Origin: Chitinophagaceae bacterium 26-R-25
Lineage (GTDB): Bacteria; Bacteroidota; Bacteroidia; Chitinophagales; Chitinophagaceae
Assembly: GCA_029906195.1 (NCBI GenBank)
Contig: JARWSJ010000001.1
Span: 3,038,001 to 3,102,000, forward strand
Length of the DNA: 64,000 nucleotides
Reading direction: 5' to 3'
Shown here: positions 53,786-61,382 of the stretch, in pieces
Layout: each line of letters opens with the position of its first letter
How positions within the stretch are numbered: position 1 is the first letter of the stretch
Position numbers and translations under genes: made by a program
The notes under the pieces: model-generated
Database searches by the model: none
What the model was told of the DNA's origin: nothing
What the model saw: only the letters and a program-made list of their open reading frames with translations

Positions 53786-54673
53786 ACTCACCCCTTCTGT
53801 AACCGCTTTCTTGTCAATCTTCACGATCAATCCCTGCAACACTTTACCTGGGCCAACTTCGGTGAATTTAGAAGCCCCATTGGCAATCATTGCCTGTATG
53901 CTTTGTGTCCATCTTACTGCACCGGTTAACTGATCGATTAGGTTGTGTTTGATTTCTTCTTTATCAATTACCGCTTTGGCTACAACGTTTTGATATACAG
54001 CGCAAGTAGGTTGATGGAAAGAAATGCTGTTTATCGCAGCTTCCAACTCTGCTTTTGCAGGCAACATCAATGGCGAGTGAAATGCTCCGCCCACCGGCAA
54101 AATCAATGCGCGTTTTGCACCGGCCTCTTTCATTTTTTCGCAAGCGATTTCTACTCCCTTAACCGATCCGCTTATCACCAATTGTCCCGGACAGTTATAG
54201 TTTGCCGGTACCACTACTTCACCGGTTTCGGCTTGCACCTGTTTGCAGATCTCTTCTACTTTTTCATCATCCAGTGCCAATACCGCGGCCATAGTGGAAG
54301 GCTGTAATTCGCAGGCTTTTTGCATGGCTTTTGCACGAACGGCTACCAGCTTCAGTGCATCATCAAAACTCAATGTGCCATTTGCTACCAATGCAGAAAA
54401 TTCACCCAGAGAATGTCCCGCAACCATATCTGGACGGGCATTGTCTATACTTTTGAATGCAATAATAGAGTGTAAAAAAACTGCGGGTTGTGTAACGTTT
54501 GTTTGTTTAAGATCTTCTTCAGTTCCATTAAACATTACATCGGAAATGCGAAATCCAAGCACTTCGTTTGCTTGTTCAAATAACTTTTTTGCGAATGCAC
54601 TTTTTTCATAGTGGTCCTTACCCATACCCGGGAATTGAGAACCCTGACCCGGAAATACAAAAGCATGCTTCAT
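53783..54673 (-). CDS. fabD: malonyl-CoA:ACP transacylase
   Basis: A 296-residue enzyme transferring malonyl groups from CoA to ACP for fatty-acid synthesis. FPGQGSQFPGMG (7-18), the nucleophile motif GHSLGE with Ser88, and the downstream GGAFHSPLM His motif are all present. Full length. Single gene with its own upstream palindrome (54716-54738). The stop TAA is followed directly by TTGAAAG heptads. Confidence 0.97.
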   Translation of the reverse strand: MKHAFVFPGQGSQFPGMGKDHYEKSAFAKKLFEQANEVLGFRISDVMFNGTEEDLKQTNVTQPAVFLHSIIAFKSIDNARPDMVAGHSLGEFSALVANGTLSFDDALKLVAVRAKAMQKACELQPSTMAAVLALDDEKVEEICKQVQAETGEVVVPANYNCPGQLVISGSVKGVEIACEKMKEAGAKRALILPVGGAFHSPLMLPAKAELEAAINSISFHQPTCAVYQNVVAKAVIDKEEIKHNLIDQLTGAVRWTQSIQAMIANGASKFTEVGPGKVLQGLIVKIDKKAVTEGVS

Positions 54674-54715
54674 GTTATGTGTAGTTCAGTTTTTAAAAGC
54701 GTTAGTAATGGTCGC

Positions 54716-54738
54716 AATTGTTTAATTATCAAACAATT
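54716..54738. promoter_or_regulatory. palindrome upstream of fabD
   Basis: AATTGTTT (54716-54723) and AAACAATT (54731-54738) are exact 8-bp arms with a 7-nt spacer, 43 nt upstream of the fabD start. It could be an operator; no regulator is known to me for this sequence. Confidence 0.35.
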
Positions 54739-54898
54739 AATATAAATCCCAGCTCCACTTTTTCTTCTCAAGTGGGCAAAAATATAAAAGTTAATGGCTG
54801 GAAAATCACACGTACTAAAATAGTTGAAATGCCGTTGCGCATGTTTACAAGGGACGGGGAACCTGGGCCAAAGTAATATATCTTTTGGTAAAAAAGAA

Positions 54899-54924
54899 AG
54901 AGATTTATCACTTGATAAATCTCT
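54899..54924 (-). terminator. terminator of the queD-folE operon
   Basis: A perfect 12-bp stem (54899-54910 with 54913-54924) and 2-nt loop, T-rich on the minus strand afterwards. It lies about 180 nt beyond the folE stop. Confidence 0.7.
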
Positions 54925-54930
54925 ACCTAA

Positions 54931-55092
54931 GTCAAAAATATAAAATCAAAAGTCAAAAGTCAAAAAGGTGTAAACGCAGATTTCCAATATTTTATGGCTG
55001 CAAAGCGAATTAAACAATTGACCGGAAACTGGTTTTTCCAAATTCTTAAGCCAACCTGCAATCGAGTTTTTGACTTTTGATTTTCTATTTTG
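54931..55092. repeat. TCAAAAG heptad arms downstream of folE
   Basis: Left 54931-54968 (TCAAAAG, TCAAAAG, TCAAAAAGG) and right 55067-55092 (complement). The right arm begins about 10 nt after the folE stop. The 54674-55101 interval holds no gene. Confidence 0.75.
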
Positions 55093-55101
55093 TCCTTAAT
55101 A

Positions 55102-55821
55102 TTATAGCTCAGTTTTCAACTGAATGTACTGCAGAAACTCTTCTTTCACATTCGCATTCTGAAATTTTCCACCATAAAAAGATGTAACAGTAGAAGCGTT
55201 TGTGTCCTGGATGCCACGGCTGGAAACGCACAAATGTTTTGCATCAATCACCACCGCAACATCTTCGGTATTCAACACTTTTTTAAGCTCGGTCGCAATT
55301 TGAACCGTTAAGCGTTCCTGCACCTGTGGTCTTTTTGCAAAATATTGAACAATCCTGTTCAGCTTGCTAAGTCCAATTACTTTGCCAGACGAAATATAAG
55401 CCAGGTGGGCCTTTCCAAAAATAGGCACAAAGTGGTGCTCACAGTTGGAATAAAAGGTAATGTCCTTTTCCACCAGCATTTGATTGTACTTATACTTGTT
55501 GTCAAACAAGGCGATCTTCGGTTTGTTGGCAGGATTTAAACCGCTGAAAATTTCCTTAATGTACATTTTCGCAACGCGATGCGGCGTTCCCTTCAGGCTA
55601 TCATCGGTAAGATCCAGGCCCATTATTTCCATGATAGATTGAAAGTGTTGTTCGATCTTTTGGATCTTGGTTTCATCATCCATTTCAAATGCGTCTGCAC
55701 GCAAAGGAGTGTTCATGGATGTTGCCAAATGATCGTTTCCTACTTCTTCTGAATTAAGCATGTTTAGATCGATTGTGTCCTCATTCAGCAGGGAATTCAA
55801 CGTAATTTCTTTCTGTTTCAT
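55102..55821 (-). CDS. folE: GTP cyclohydrolase I
   Basis: A 239-residue enzyme making 7,8-dihydroneopterin triphosphate from GTP, the first step for both folate and queuosine. The zinc site shows in NCEHHFVPIFGKAH (Cys and His) and KHLCVSSRGIQD (second Cys). The N-terminal about 55 residues are an extra low-complexity region. The ATG at 55821 lies inside the end of queD (41-nt overlap), so the two are cotranscribed. Confidence 0.96.
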   Translation of the reverse strand: MKQKEITLNSLLNEDTIDLNMLNSEEVGNDHLATSMNTPLRADAFEMDDETKIQKIEQHFQSIMEIMGLDLTDDSLKGTPHRVAKMYIKEIFSGLNPANKPKIALFDNKYKYNQMLVEKDITFYSNCEHHFVPIFGKAHLAYISSGKVIGLSKLNRIVQYFAKRPQVQERLTVQIATELKKVLNTEDVAVVIDAKHLCVSSRGIQDTNASTVTSFYGGKFQNANVKEEFLQYIQLKTEL

Positions 55822-56197
55822 ATAAAATAACTTTTACGTCCAAAGATTCATCTATTTCGCGGCGCAATATTTCCCATATAACAATGGCAATATTTTCAGC
55901 CGTTGGATTAAGACTTTTAAATTCTGCAACGTCAAGGTTCAGGTTTTTGTGATCAAACTTGTCCATGATGTTCTTTTCAACAATGTGGCCAAGTTTTTTC
56001 ATATCCATCACATATCCCGTCGTTTTATCAACCTCCCCAGTCACCTTAACGATGAGTTCATAGTTGTGGCCGTGATAATTTTCATTATTGCACTTGCCAA
56101 AAATCTTTTTGTTTTCTTCGGCAGACAAAGAAGGATTATGCAACCTATGGGCGGCATTAAAATGCTCTTTCCTGTAAACTGACACCTTTTTCGCCAT
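55781..56197 (-). CDS. queD: 6-carboxy-5,6,7,8-tetrahydropterin synthase
   Basis: A 138-residue member of the 6-pyruvoyl-tetrahydropterin synthase family. It turns dihydroneopterin triphosphate into 6-carboxy-tetrahydropterin on the way to preQ0. Zinc ligands: His in FNAAHRLH and HGHNY. The Cys in GKCNNEN is the likely catalytic residue. Overlaps the folE start by 41 nt; with QueE elsewhere in the window this makes the first three steps of preQ0 synthesis. A pterin role instead cannot be excluded. Confidence 0.93.
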   Translation of the reverse strand: MAKKVSVYRKEHFNAAHRLHNPSLSAEENKKIFGKCNNENYHGHNYELIVKVTGEVDKTTGYVMDMKKLGHIVEKNIMDKFDHKNLNLDVAEFKSLNPTAENIAIVIWEILRREIDESLDVKVILYETERNYVEFPAE

Positions 56198-56432
56198 GCT
56201 GATTTACTTAAACGACTTTCTTTAAGTGCAATTTTAAATTAAAAATGTTTTTAAGATTAACCGCCCTAAAACTGAAACAGAAGTCTGCTGTTCAAGTAAT
56301 TAAGACTCACGTGTGGCTCATAAGTTAATCCTACGTTTTGCATGGTTTTATTGCCGTGCAAGAGAACAAAAATATACTAAAAAGTGGATTTCCTAGGTAT
56401 TTCTTTTGTCATTTTTCATGAGGAGAATCATA

Positions 56433-56526
56433 CGTGAATGGTGAAACGTGAATCGTGAATCGTCCCCGATAATCGCAAATTCTTTATTGAAGAAATCCAT
56501 TCACGATTCACTTTTCACCATTCACG
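56433..56526. repeat. inverted repeat with GTGAATC heptad arms
   Basis: Arms 56433-56460 and 56499-56526 match at 27 of 28 positions. It lies in the 365-nt divergent spacer between queD and mqnB, which holds no other feature that I see. Confidence 0.85.
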
Positions 56527-56562
56527 CTAAAAGCCGACATTTGCTCCGTTAAACAAATAATA

Positions 56563-57195
56563 ATGAACTACTTACTGGTAGCTGCTACTCCCTTTGAAAT
56601 TGCCCCAACCGTAGAATTGATCAAGCAAAAAAAAATAAAGGCCGATGTCCTCATCGCAGGAATTGGTATGCTCGCAACAGCTTATCATTTGACAAGGAAA
56701 CTTGCAGAAAAAAAATATGATCTCGTTATCCAGGCAGGCATCGCAGGATGTTTTGATAAAGATTTTCAACTGGGCGATGTGGTAATTGTGAAAGACGAAA
56801 TAGTAGGAGATTTGGGTGTAAAAGAGAATAAAGAATACAAGGATCTGTTTGATATGAATTTTCTTAAACCAAATGAGTTTCCTTATTCATCCAAAGTTTT
56901 AAAAAATAAAAACAAGGAAGCATTGAAACTTTTGAAACTGCCAAAGGTCTCGGGCGTAACGGTAAACCAGATAACAACTGCTAAACCTGTAATTGATTTA
57001 TACGTTAGAAAATATAACGCAGTTGTTGAATCAATGGAAGGCGCTGCATTGCACTATATTTGCAGCCAGGAAAAAACACCATTTCTTCAGCTTCGCAGCA
57101 TTTCAAATTATGTAGGTGAAAGAAATAAAAGCAAGTGGAAGATAAAGGACGCGATTGTGAATTTGAATGTGGAAGTGATGAAGGTTTTGAGTTGA
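56563..57195 (+). CDS. mqnB: futalosine hydrolase
   Basis: A 210-residue nucleosidase-fold enzyme that splits futalosine to dehypoxanthine futalosine in menaquinone synthesis. LLVAATPFEIAPT at the N-terminus, the GIAGCF loop, and VVESMEGAALHYI (purine-nucleosidase Met-Glu motif) support it. It is followed 78 nt later by mqnD of the same pathway. Last codons TTG AGT TGA lie in a heptad arm. Confidence 0.9.
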   Translation: MNYLLVAATPFEIAPTVELIKQKKIKADVLIAGIGMLATAYHLTRKLAEKKYDLVIQAGIAGCFDKDFQLGDVVIVKDEIVGDLGVKENKEYKDLFDMNFLKPNEFPYSSKVLKNKNKEALKLLKLPKVSGVTVNQITTAKPVIDLYVRKYNAVVESMEGAALHYICSQEKTPFLQLRSISNYVGERNKSKWKIKDAIVNLNVEVMKVLS

Positions 57196-57247
57196 GAGTT
57201 GTAAGTAAATCACCACATTTTCAACTTTCAATTTTCAATTTTCAACT
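57187..57247. repeat. short heptad hairpin between mqnB and mqnD
   Basis: Left GAGTTGAGAGTTG (57189-57201, including the mqnB stop) and right TTTCAAC words (57216-57247). Pairing needs one G:T per heptad. Confidence 0.65.
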
Positions 57248-57273
57248 TCTCTAACAACTATCAACAAACAACT

Positions 57274-58086
57274 ATGAAACTAACACTCGGAATATCTCCC
57301 TGCCCCAACGATACTTTCATTTTTGAAGCGATGATCAATCATAAAATTGATACGGAAGGTATTGAATTGGATATACATCTGGAAGATGTGCAAACACTTA
57401 ACCAGTGGGCATTACAAGGCAAGCTTGATGTTACCAAAATAAGCTACGGCGTATTGCCCTTACTACAAAAAAACTACACACTGCTTGACAGCGGCGGTGC
57501 ATTGGGCAAGGGTGTTGGTCCTTTGCTGATCGCGAAAAAACAAATCGACCATTCAGCAATTTCATCCTGTACCATCGCAATACCCGGAGAAAATACTACG
57601 GCTAATCTTTTGTTTTCATTGGCTTTTCCAGGGGCTAAGAACAAGAAGTACACATTGTTTTCAGAAATAGAAAATGCAGTATTGAATGGTGATGTTGATT
57701 GCGGCGTGATCATTCACGAAAACCGTTTCACCTATCAGCAAAAAGGCCTGGTAAAACTCATGGATCTTGGCACCAATTGGGAAGAAAAAATGAACTGCCC
57801 CATTCCGCTTGGTGGCATTGTGATGAAAAGATCTTTCGACAAGGAAACATGCGAAAAAGTAAACCGCGTGATCAAACGCAGTCTTGAATATGCATTTGCC
57901 CACTACCCTGCTCTTCCTGATTATGTAAAACAACACTCACAGGAAATGGAAGAGAACGTAATGCGCCAGCACATTGAGTTGTATGTAAACGACTATTCTC
58001 TTTCACTTGGAGAAAATGGCAGGAAAGCAGTGAGCACGTTGATGGAAGTTTATGAAAGGAATAATGCTCAAAGCATAACGCGTTAG
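57274..58086 (+). CDS. mqnD: 1,4-dihydroxy-6-naphthoate synthase
   Basis: A 270-residue enzyme of the futalosine menaquinone pathway, converting cyclic dehypoxanthine futalosine to 1,4-dihydroxy-6-naphthoate. N-terminal LTLGISPCPNDTFIFEAM is the MqnD signature; the rest has a periplasmic-binding-protein-like fold (KISYGVLPLL, VDCGVIIHENRFTY) without a signal peptide. The stop TAG is inside the CGTTAGG heptad; final residues SITR are repeat-encoded. Confidence 0.93.
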   Translation: MKLTLGISPCPNDTFIFEAMINHKIDTEGIELDIHLEDVQTLNQWALQGKLDVTKISYGVLPLLQKNYTLLDSGGALGKGVGPLLIAKKQIDHSAISSCTIAIPGENTTANLLFSLAFPGAKNKKYTLFSEIENAVLNGDVDCGVIIHENRFTYQQKGLVKLMDLGTNWEEKMNCPIPLGGIVMKRSFDKETCEKVNRVIKRSLEYAFAHYPALPDYVKQHSQEMEENVMRQHIELYVNDYSLSLGENGRKAVSTLMEVYERNNAQSITR

Positions 58087-58235
58087 GCATAACGCTTAAT
58101 GCTTAACGCAAAACGTCAGGCTCTGCAAGGCTTGTAGCCTTGCAGTTTTATTTTATTGCCTCCGGCAATTTGTTTGTTGTCGAAGACAACAGAATAATGC
58201 TGCTAAGCTACAAGCTTTGCAGAGCGTTAAGCATT
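58074..58235. repeat. multi-hairpin block shared by mqnD and photolyase 3' ends
   Basis: Heptads CATAACG, CGTTAGG, CATAACG, CTTAATG, CTTAACG (58074-58108). The outer stem is AATGCTTAACGC (58098-58109) with 58224-58235. The second stem, 58121-58138 with 58207-58224, pairs at 17 of 18. Inside are at least three further small hairpins: GCAAGGC/GCCTTGC (58125-58143), ATTGCC/GGCAAT (58155-58169) and GTTGTC/GACAAC (58176-58190). Both converging stop codons lie in the outer arms. Confidence 0.8.
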
Positions 58236-59537
58236 GCTCGCCTTCACTGCTTTCGCATACTCTTCCAAACACCTCTTTCTCGCAAACTCATGTTCTACGA
58301 TCGGCTCGGGATAACTGAACTCATCTAATTCAGGAATCCACTTGCGAATGTATTCCAGGTTGGGATCAAATCTTTTTGTTTGTAATGAAGGATTGAAAAT
58401 GCGAAAATATGGGGCTGCATCGCAACCGCTTCCTGCCGCCCATTGCCAGCCACCGTTGTTAGCCGCCAGATCGAAATCAAGCAATTTTTTTGCAAAGTAG
58501 GCCTCACCCCAGCGCCAGTCGATCAGTAAATGTTTTGTCAGAAAAGAAGCCGTTATCATTCGCACACGGTTGTGCATGAAGCCTGTTTCATTTAGCTCGC
58601 GCATGCCTGCATCCACAATGGGATAGCCGGTCTTGCCCTCACACCAGCTTTTAAAATCCTTTTCACTGTACCGCCATTTGATAAAATCATATGCAGGCTT
58701 GAAAGCCTTGCTGTGTCCGACGTGTGGAAAATTGAAGAGTATCATTTGAAAAAAATCGCGCCATATCAGTTCATTTAAAAAGGTGCCATTTAATTCGATT
58801 GCATTTTTTACCAACTTGCGAATGCTCACGGTGCCAAACCTCAAATGCACGCCCATTCTTGTTGTTCCATGCAAGGCCGGAAAATCACGATCGCTGGAAT
58901 AATTCTTCACAACATCATGATCCAGGGATTTTGATGGCATGTGTTGACCTGACTCTCTAAAACCAATCGTTTTGTACGATGGAATTTTGACTTCTTTCTG
59001 TTTGTGAAAATTGTCGAAATACTTTTTCGTGGGGTAGGCTTTATAGAGATATTCTGTTAATGCAATTTTCCATTTTTTACTATAAGGAGTAAACACGGTG
59101 TATGGCTCATCATTATCTTTCACAATTTCCTTCTTCTCAAAAATCACCTGGTCTTTATAGCTATGAAAACCGATGTCGTTTTCCTTTAACAATTGCTGAA
59201 TTTCCTTATCACGTTTGATCGCGTAGGGCTCGTAGTCTGTATTGGTAAAGACTTTCTCAATTGTATGTTTTTTAAGCAGGGATTTAAAAGCTTCTTCAGG
59301 TGTGCCGTAATATACTTCCAGCGAAGATTTGATGTTCACCAACTGTTCCTGCATTTCTTCCAATGCGCGATAAATAAAAGTGACCCTGCTGTCATCTTTT
59401 TCTTCGATATCGTCGAGTATATTTTTATCGAAAATAAAAACCGGCACTACTGCATTGTTGCTTTTTAATGCATGATACAAAGCTGCATTATCTGTTAATC
59501 GCAAATCTCTCCTAAACCACATTATATTGACCGGCAT
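58227..59537 (-). CDS. phrB: deoxyribodipyrimidine photolyase
   Basis: A 436-residue flavoprotein from the ATG at 59537 (MPVNIMWFRRDLRL), with the antenna domain first (about 1-130) and the FAD-binding domain with FMHNRVRMITASFLTKHLL, DWRWGEAYF, NGGWQWAAGSGCDAAPYFRIFNP. It repairs UV pyrimidine dimers with light. A class I CPD type is likely; a cryptochrome-like role is possible but the Trp-rich motifs favour a photolyase. A longer frame (start 59585) is in a short spacer and less likely. The C-terminal SNA and the TAA are in the repeat arm. Confidence 0.93.
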   Translation of the reverse strand: MPVNIMWFRRDLRLTDNAALYHALKSNNAVVPVFIFDKNILDDIEEKDDSRVTFIYRALEEMQEQLVNIKSSLEVYYGTPEEAFKSLLKKHTIEKVFTNTDYEPYAIKRDKEIQQLLKENDIGFHSYKDQVIFEKKEIVKDNDEPYTVFTPYSKKWKIALTEYLYKAYPTKKYFDNFHKQKEVKIPSYKTIGFRESGQHMPSKSLDHDVVKNYSSDRDFPALHGTTRMGVHLRFGTVSIRKLVKNAIELNGTFLNELIWRDFFQMILFNFPHVGHSKAFKPAYDFIKWRYSEKDFKSWCEGKTGYPIVDAGMRELNETGFMHNRVRMITASFLTKHLLIDWRWGEAYFAKKLLDFDLAANNGGWQWAAGSGCDAAPYFRIFNPSLQTKRFDPNLEYIRKWIPELDEFSYPEPIVEHEFARKRCLEEYAKAVKASNA

Positions 59538-59628
59538 AGACCTCACATTATGACTGAAGCCGGCAACATTACCGGCTTCAAACAAATTTACACTTTATGC
59601 AAACAAATTGCCTTCTTAAATATGAAGA

Positions 59629-60492
59629 CTAAGCTGTTATCTCTTCATTCACATTCAGCGGCTGGATGCAGCTTTCAAATATTTTTTTCGCGATATTATT
59701 GGTATAAATTTTTCCTGCGCATTTTCCTACCCACTGCAATCCATAAATAGAGTTGGTGAGGAAGATTTCATCTGCAGTCAAAACATCATTGGCTTCCACT
59801 TCAGCTTCTTTTACTTCAATACCCATTGACGGAAGACATTTAAGCAGCCATCTTCTCATCACGCCATCTACGCAGCCCTCCTGCAGCGACGGCGTTATTA
59901 CTGTTCCGCCTTTGACAAGAAATACATTCGCGATAGTTGTGTCGCAAACACGATCTTTTGTGTTAAGAATAATTGCGTCGTTTAACTGCTGCTTTTTTGC
60001 ATACAGCGCACCCATTATATAAGGCAGATAGTTATTGCTTTTGCAGTTGGCAAATGAATCGATCGCTTTCCTCGCATTTTGATAAATATCAATCGACAAA
60101 CCCTCGTTGTTGAGCTCGTTGAAATTATCAGCCAGTTTCCAGGTTTGGATAATGTAGTTTGGAAAGTTATTTTCCATTTCATACACCGTTCCATTTCCCC
60201 TGAAAACCATAAGTCTCACACGGGCAGATTTGTGCTGTTGGTTCTGCTGGCACAACTCTATTACCTGCTTCGAAAAATATTCCTGTGAGAAATAAGCAGG
60301 CTTGTCAAACTGCAAAAGTTCTACGCCTTTAAGGAGTCTGTCAAAATGATACTCCTCCAGCTGTATTTTTCCGTCAATCACTTTCATGGTTTCGAACAAA
60401 CCATCGCCGTACCTGAAACTTCTGTTATCAGCTGTAATGATTGCTTTATCGTCCTTTAATATTTTTCCATTGTGGCTTATGAAGTGTAGCAT
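59629..60492 (-). CDS. class IV PLP aminotransferase (aminodeoxychorismate lyase-like)
   Basis: A 287-residue PLP enzyme. FRYGDGLFETMK (26-37) is the family N-terminal motif, Lys151 (NCKSNNYLPY) the probable Schiff-base lysine, and DRVCDTTIANVFLVKGG the cofactor region. Candidates are 4-amino-4-deoxychorismate lyase (PabC, folate), branched-chain or D-amino acid aminotransferase; PabC is favoured by length and DGLFET but this is not settled. A terminator ends 13 nt before its ATG, which may mean attenuation or simply the end of the upstream unit. Confidence 0.85.
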   Translation of the reverse strand: MLHFISHNGKILKDDKAIITADNRSFRYGDGLFETMKVIDGKIQLEEYHFDRLLKGVELLQFDKPAYFSQEYFSKQVIELCQQNQQHKSARVRLMVFRGNGTVYEMENNFPNYIIQTWKLADNFNELNNEGLSIDIYQNARKAIDSFANCKSNNYLPYIMGALYAKKQQLNDAIILNTKDRVCDTTIANVFLVKGGTVITPSLQEGCVDGVMRRWLLKCLPSMGIEVKEAEVEANDVLTADEIFLTNSIYGLQWVGKCAGKIYTNNIAKKIFESCIQPLNVNEEITA

Positions 60493-60504
60493 AGTATCAA
60501 AATT

Positions 60505-60527
60505 AAAAAAGCCTTGTTAAACAAGGC
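60505..60527 (-). terminator. intrinsic terminator just upstream of the aminotransferase
   Basis: A 7-bp stem GCCTTGT (60511-60517 with 60521-60527) and TAA loop, followed on the minus strand by six T residues. It sits 17 nt after the stop of a 39-codon fragment and 13 nt before the aminotransferase start. Confidence 0.78.
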
Positions 60528-60543
60528 TGTATTATACGTTAAT

Positions 60544-60663
60544 TTATTGTTCGGCAAGTCGCACTCTTCTCCTTTCAGTTCGGTATAAAAACGCAGCCTG
60601 ATTATTTCTGTTGGTTGTAGTAGAAGGCGTGATCTCCCAATATTGGGTTGCAGGGTCTGGGTG
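60544..60663 (-). pseudogene. 39-codon coding-like fragment, no start codon
   Basis: On the minus strand the frame between stops reads HPDPATQYWEITPS..., then NNQAAFLYRTERRRVRLAEQ and TAA. It has a balanced, protein-like composition, is followed directly by a terminator, and has no ATG, GTG or TTG. Upstream it ends at a repeat that also carries the response-regulator stop. It looks like the 3' remnant of a gene cut by repeat insertion. It could instead be a leader RNA of the aminotransferase. I do not recognise the peptide. Confidence 0.4.
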
Positions 60664-60667
60664 TTAA

Positions 60668-60713
60668 GGGCGAATGCTGTTTCATTTCCGGAGACGCATT
60701 CAATGCGTCTCTA
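60668..60713. repeat. half GGGCGAAT module joined to a GAGACGCATT palindrome
   Basis: GGGCGAAT (60668-60675) has no partner here; GAGACGCATT (60691-60700) and AATGCGTCTC (60702-60711) form a perfect 10-bp stem. The response-regulator stop codon TAG (60711-60713) is partly built from the right arm. Confidence 0.65.
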
Positions 60714-61382
60714 CCCTTCCACAACAATGCCGTTCTTAATGGCATACATTACCAATCCTGCCATCGACTTGGCACCTGTTTTTACTTTCAATTTATCACG
60801 TATTGCTTCAACTGTTCTTGGGCTTATTTCTACTATATCTGCGATCTCTTTGGTTGTTCTTTCCTCGCACATAAGCTTCAGAATTCTTACTTCTTTATCA
60901 CTCAGCTGAGTTTCCTCATTTTGTTGAATTTCCGTTTTACGGGTTCTGAGGCCGGTCAACAATGCTTTATTAGTTAACTCATTAAAGAAGAATTCCTGTT
61001 CGTAGCAGGTTCTGATCGCTTCATATATAGTTTCTGAATCCGAGTTCTTTGTCAGATAAGAATTGGCACCAATTTCCATTAAGCGGGAAATAATGGAATG
61101 ATCGTTGTGCATTGACAACATGATCACTTTAATGCCCGGATATAGCTTTCGTATTTCAGGCAGCGTAGCAAGCCCGTCCATAATAGGCATCTGAATGTCC
61201 AATAAAATAACATCAGGTTGAATGTGCTTAAGCAGGTTCAAAAGCTGCATGCCATTATCGGCTTCTGCGATAAGTTCTACATCACTTTTCACAGAAAGTG
61301 CAGTTTTTACGCCGGCCCTGAAAAGGGTATGGTCATCGGCTATAACCACTTGAATCACTTTTTCTTTTCCTAGATTTTTCAT
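60711..61382 (-). CDS. NarL/FixJ-type response regulator
   Basis: A 223-residue two-component regulator. The receiver domain (about 9-130) has IADDHTLFRAG and the phospho-acceptor Asp62 (ILLDIQMP). The C-terminal LuxR helix-turn-helix is LSDKEVRILKLMCEERTTKEIADIVEIS and following (about 155-215). No histidine kinase gene is adjacent, so its sensor must be elsewhere. It has a long empty upstream region (61383-62138). Targets unknown. Confidence 0.94.
   Translation of the reverse strand: MKNLGKEKVIQVVIADDHTLFRAGVKTALSVKSDVELIAEADNGMQLLNLLKHIQPDVILLDIQMPIMDGLATLPEIRKLYPGIKVIMLSMHNDHSIISRLMEIGANSYLTKNSDSETIYEAIRTCYEQEFFFNELTNKALLTGLRTRKTEIQQNEETQLSDKEVRILKLMCEERTTKEIADIVEISPRTVEAIRDKLKVKTGAKSMAGLVMYAIKNGIVVEG

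Noticed and set aside
22914-57247. CRISPR-like appearance of the short tandem words
   Set aside because: Units are 7-9 nt, contiguous without spacers, and occur as inverted pairs; no cas genes are present.
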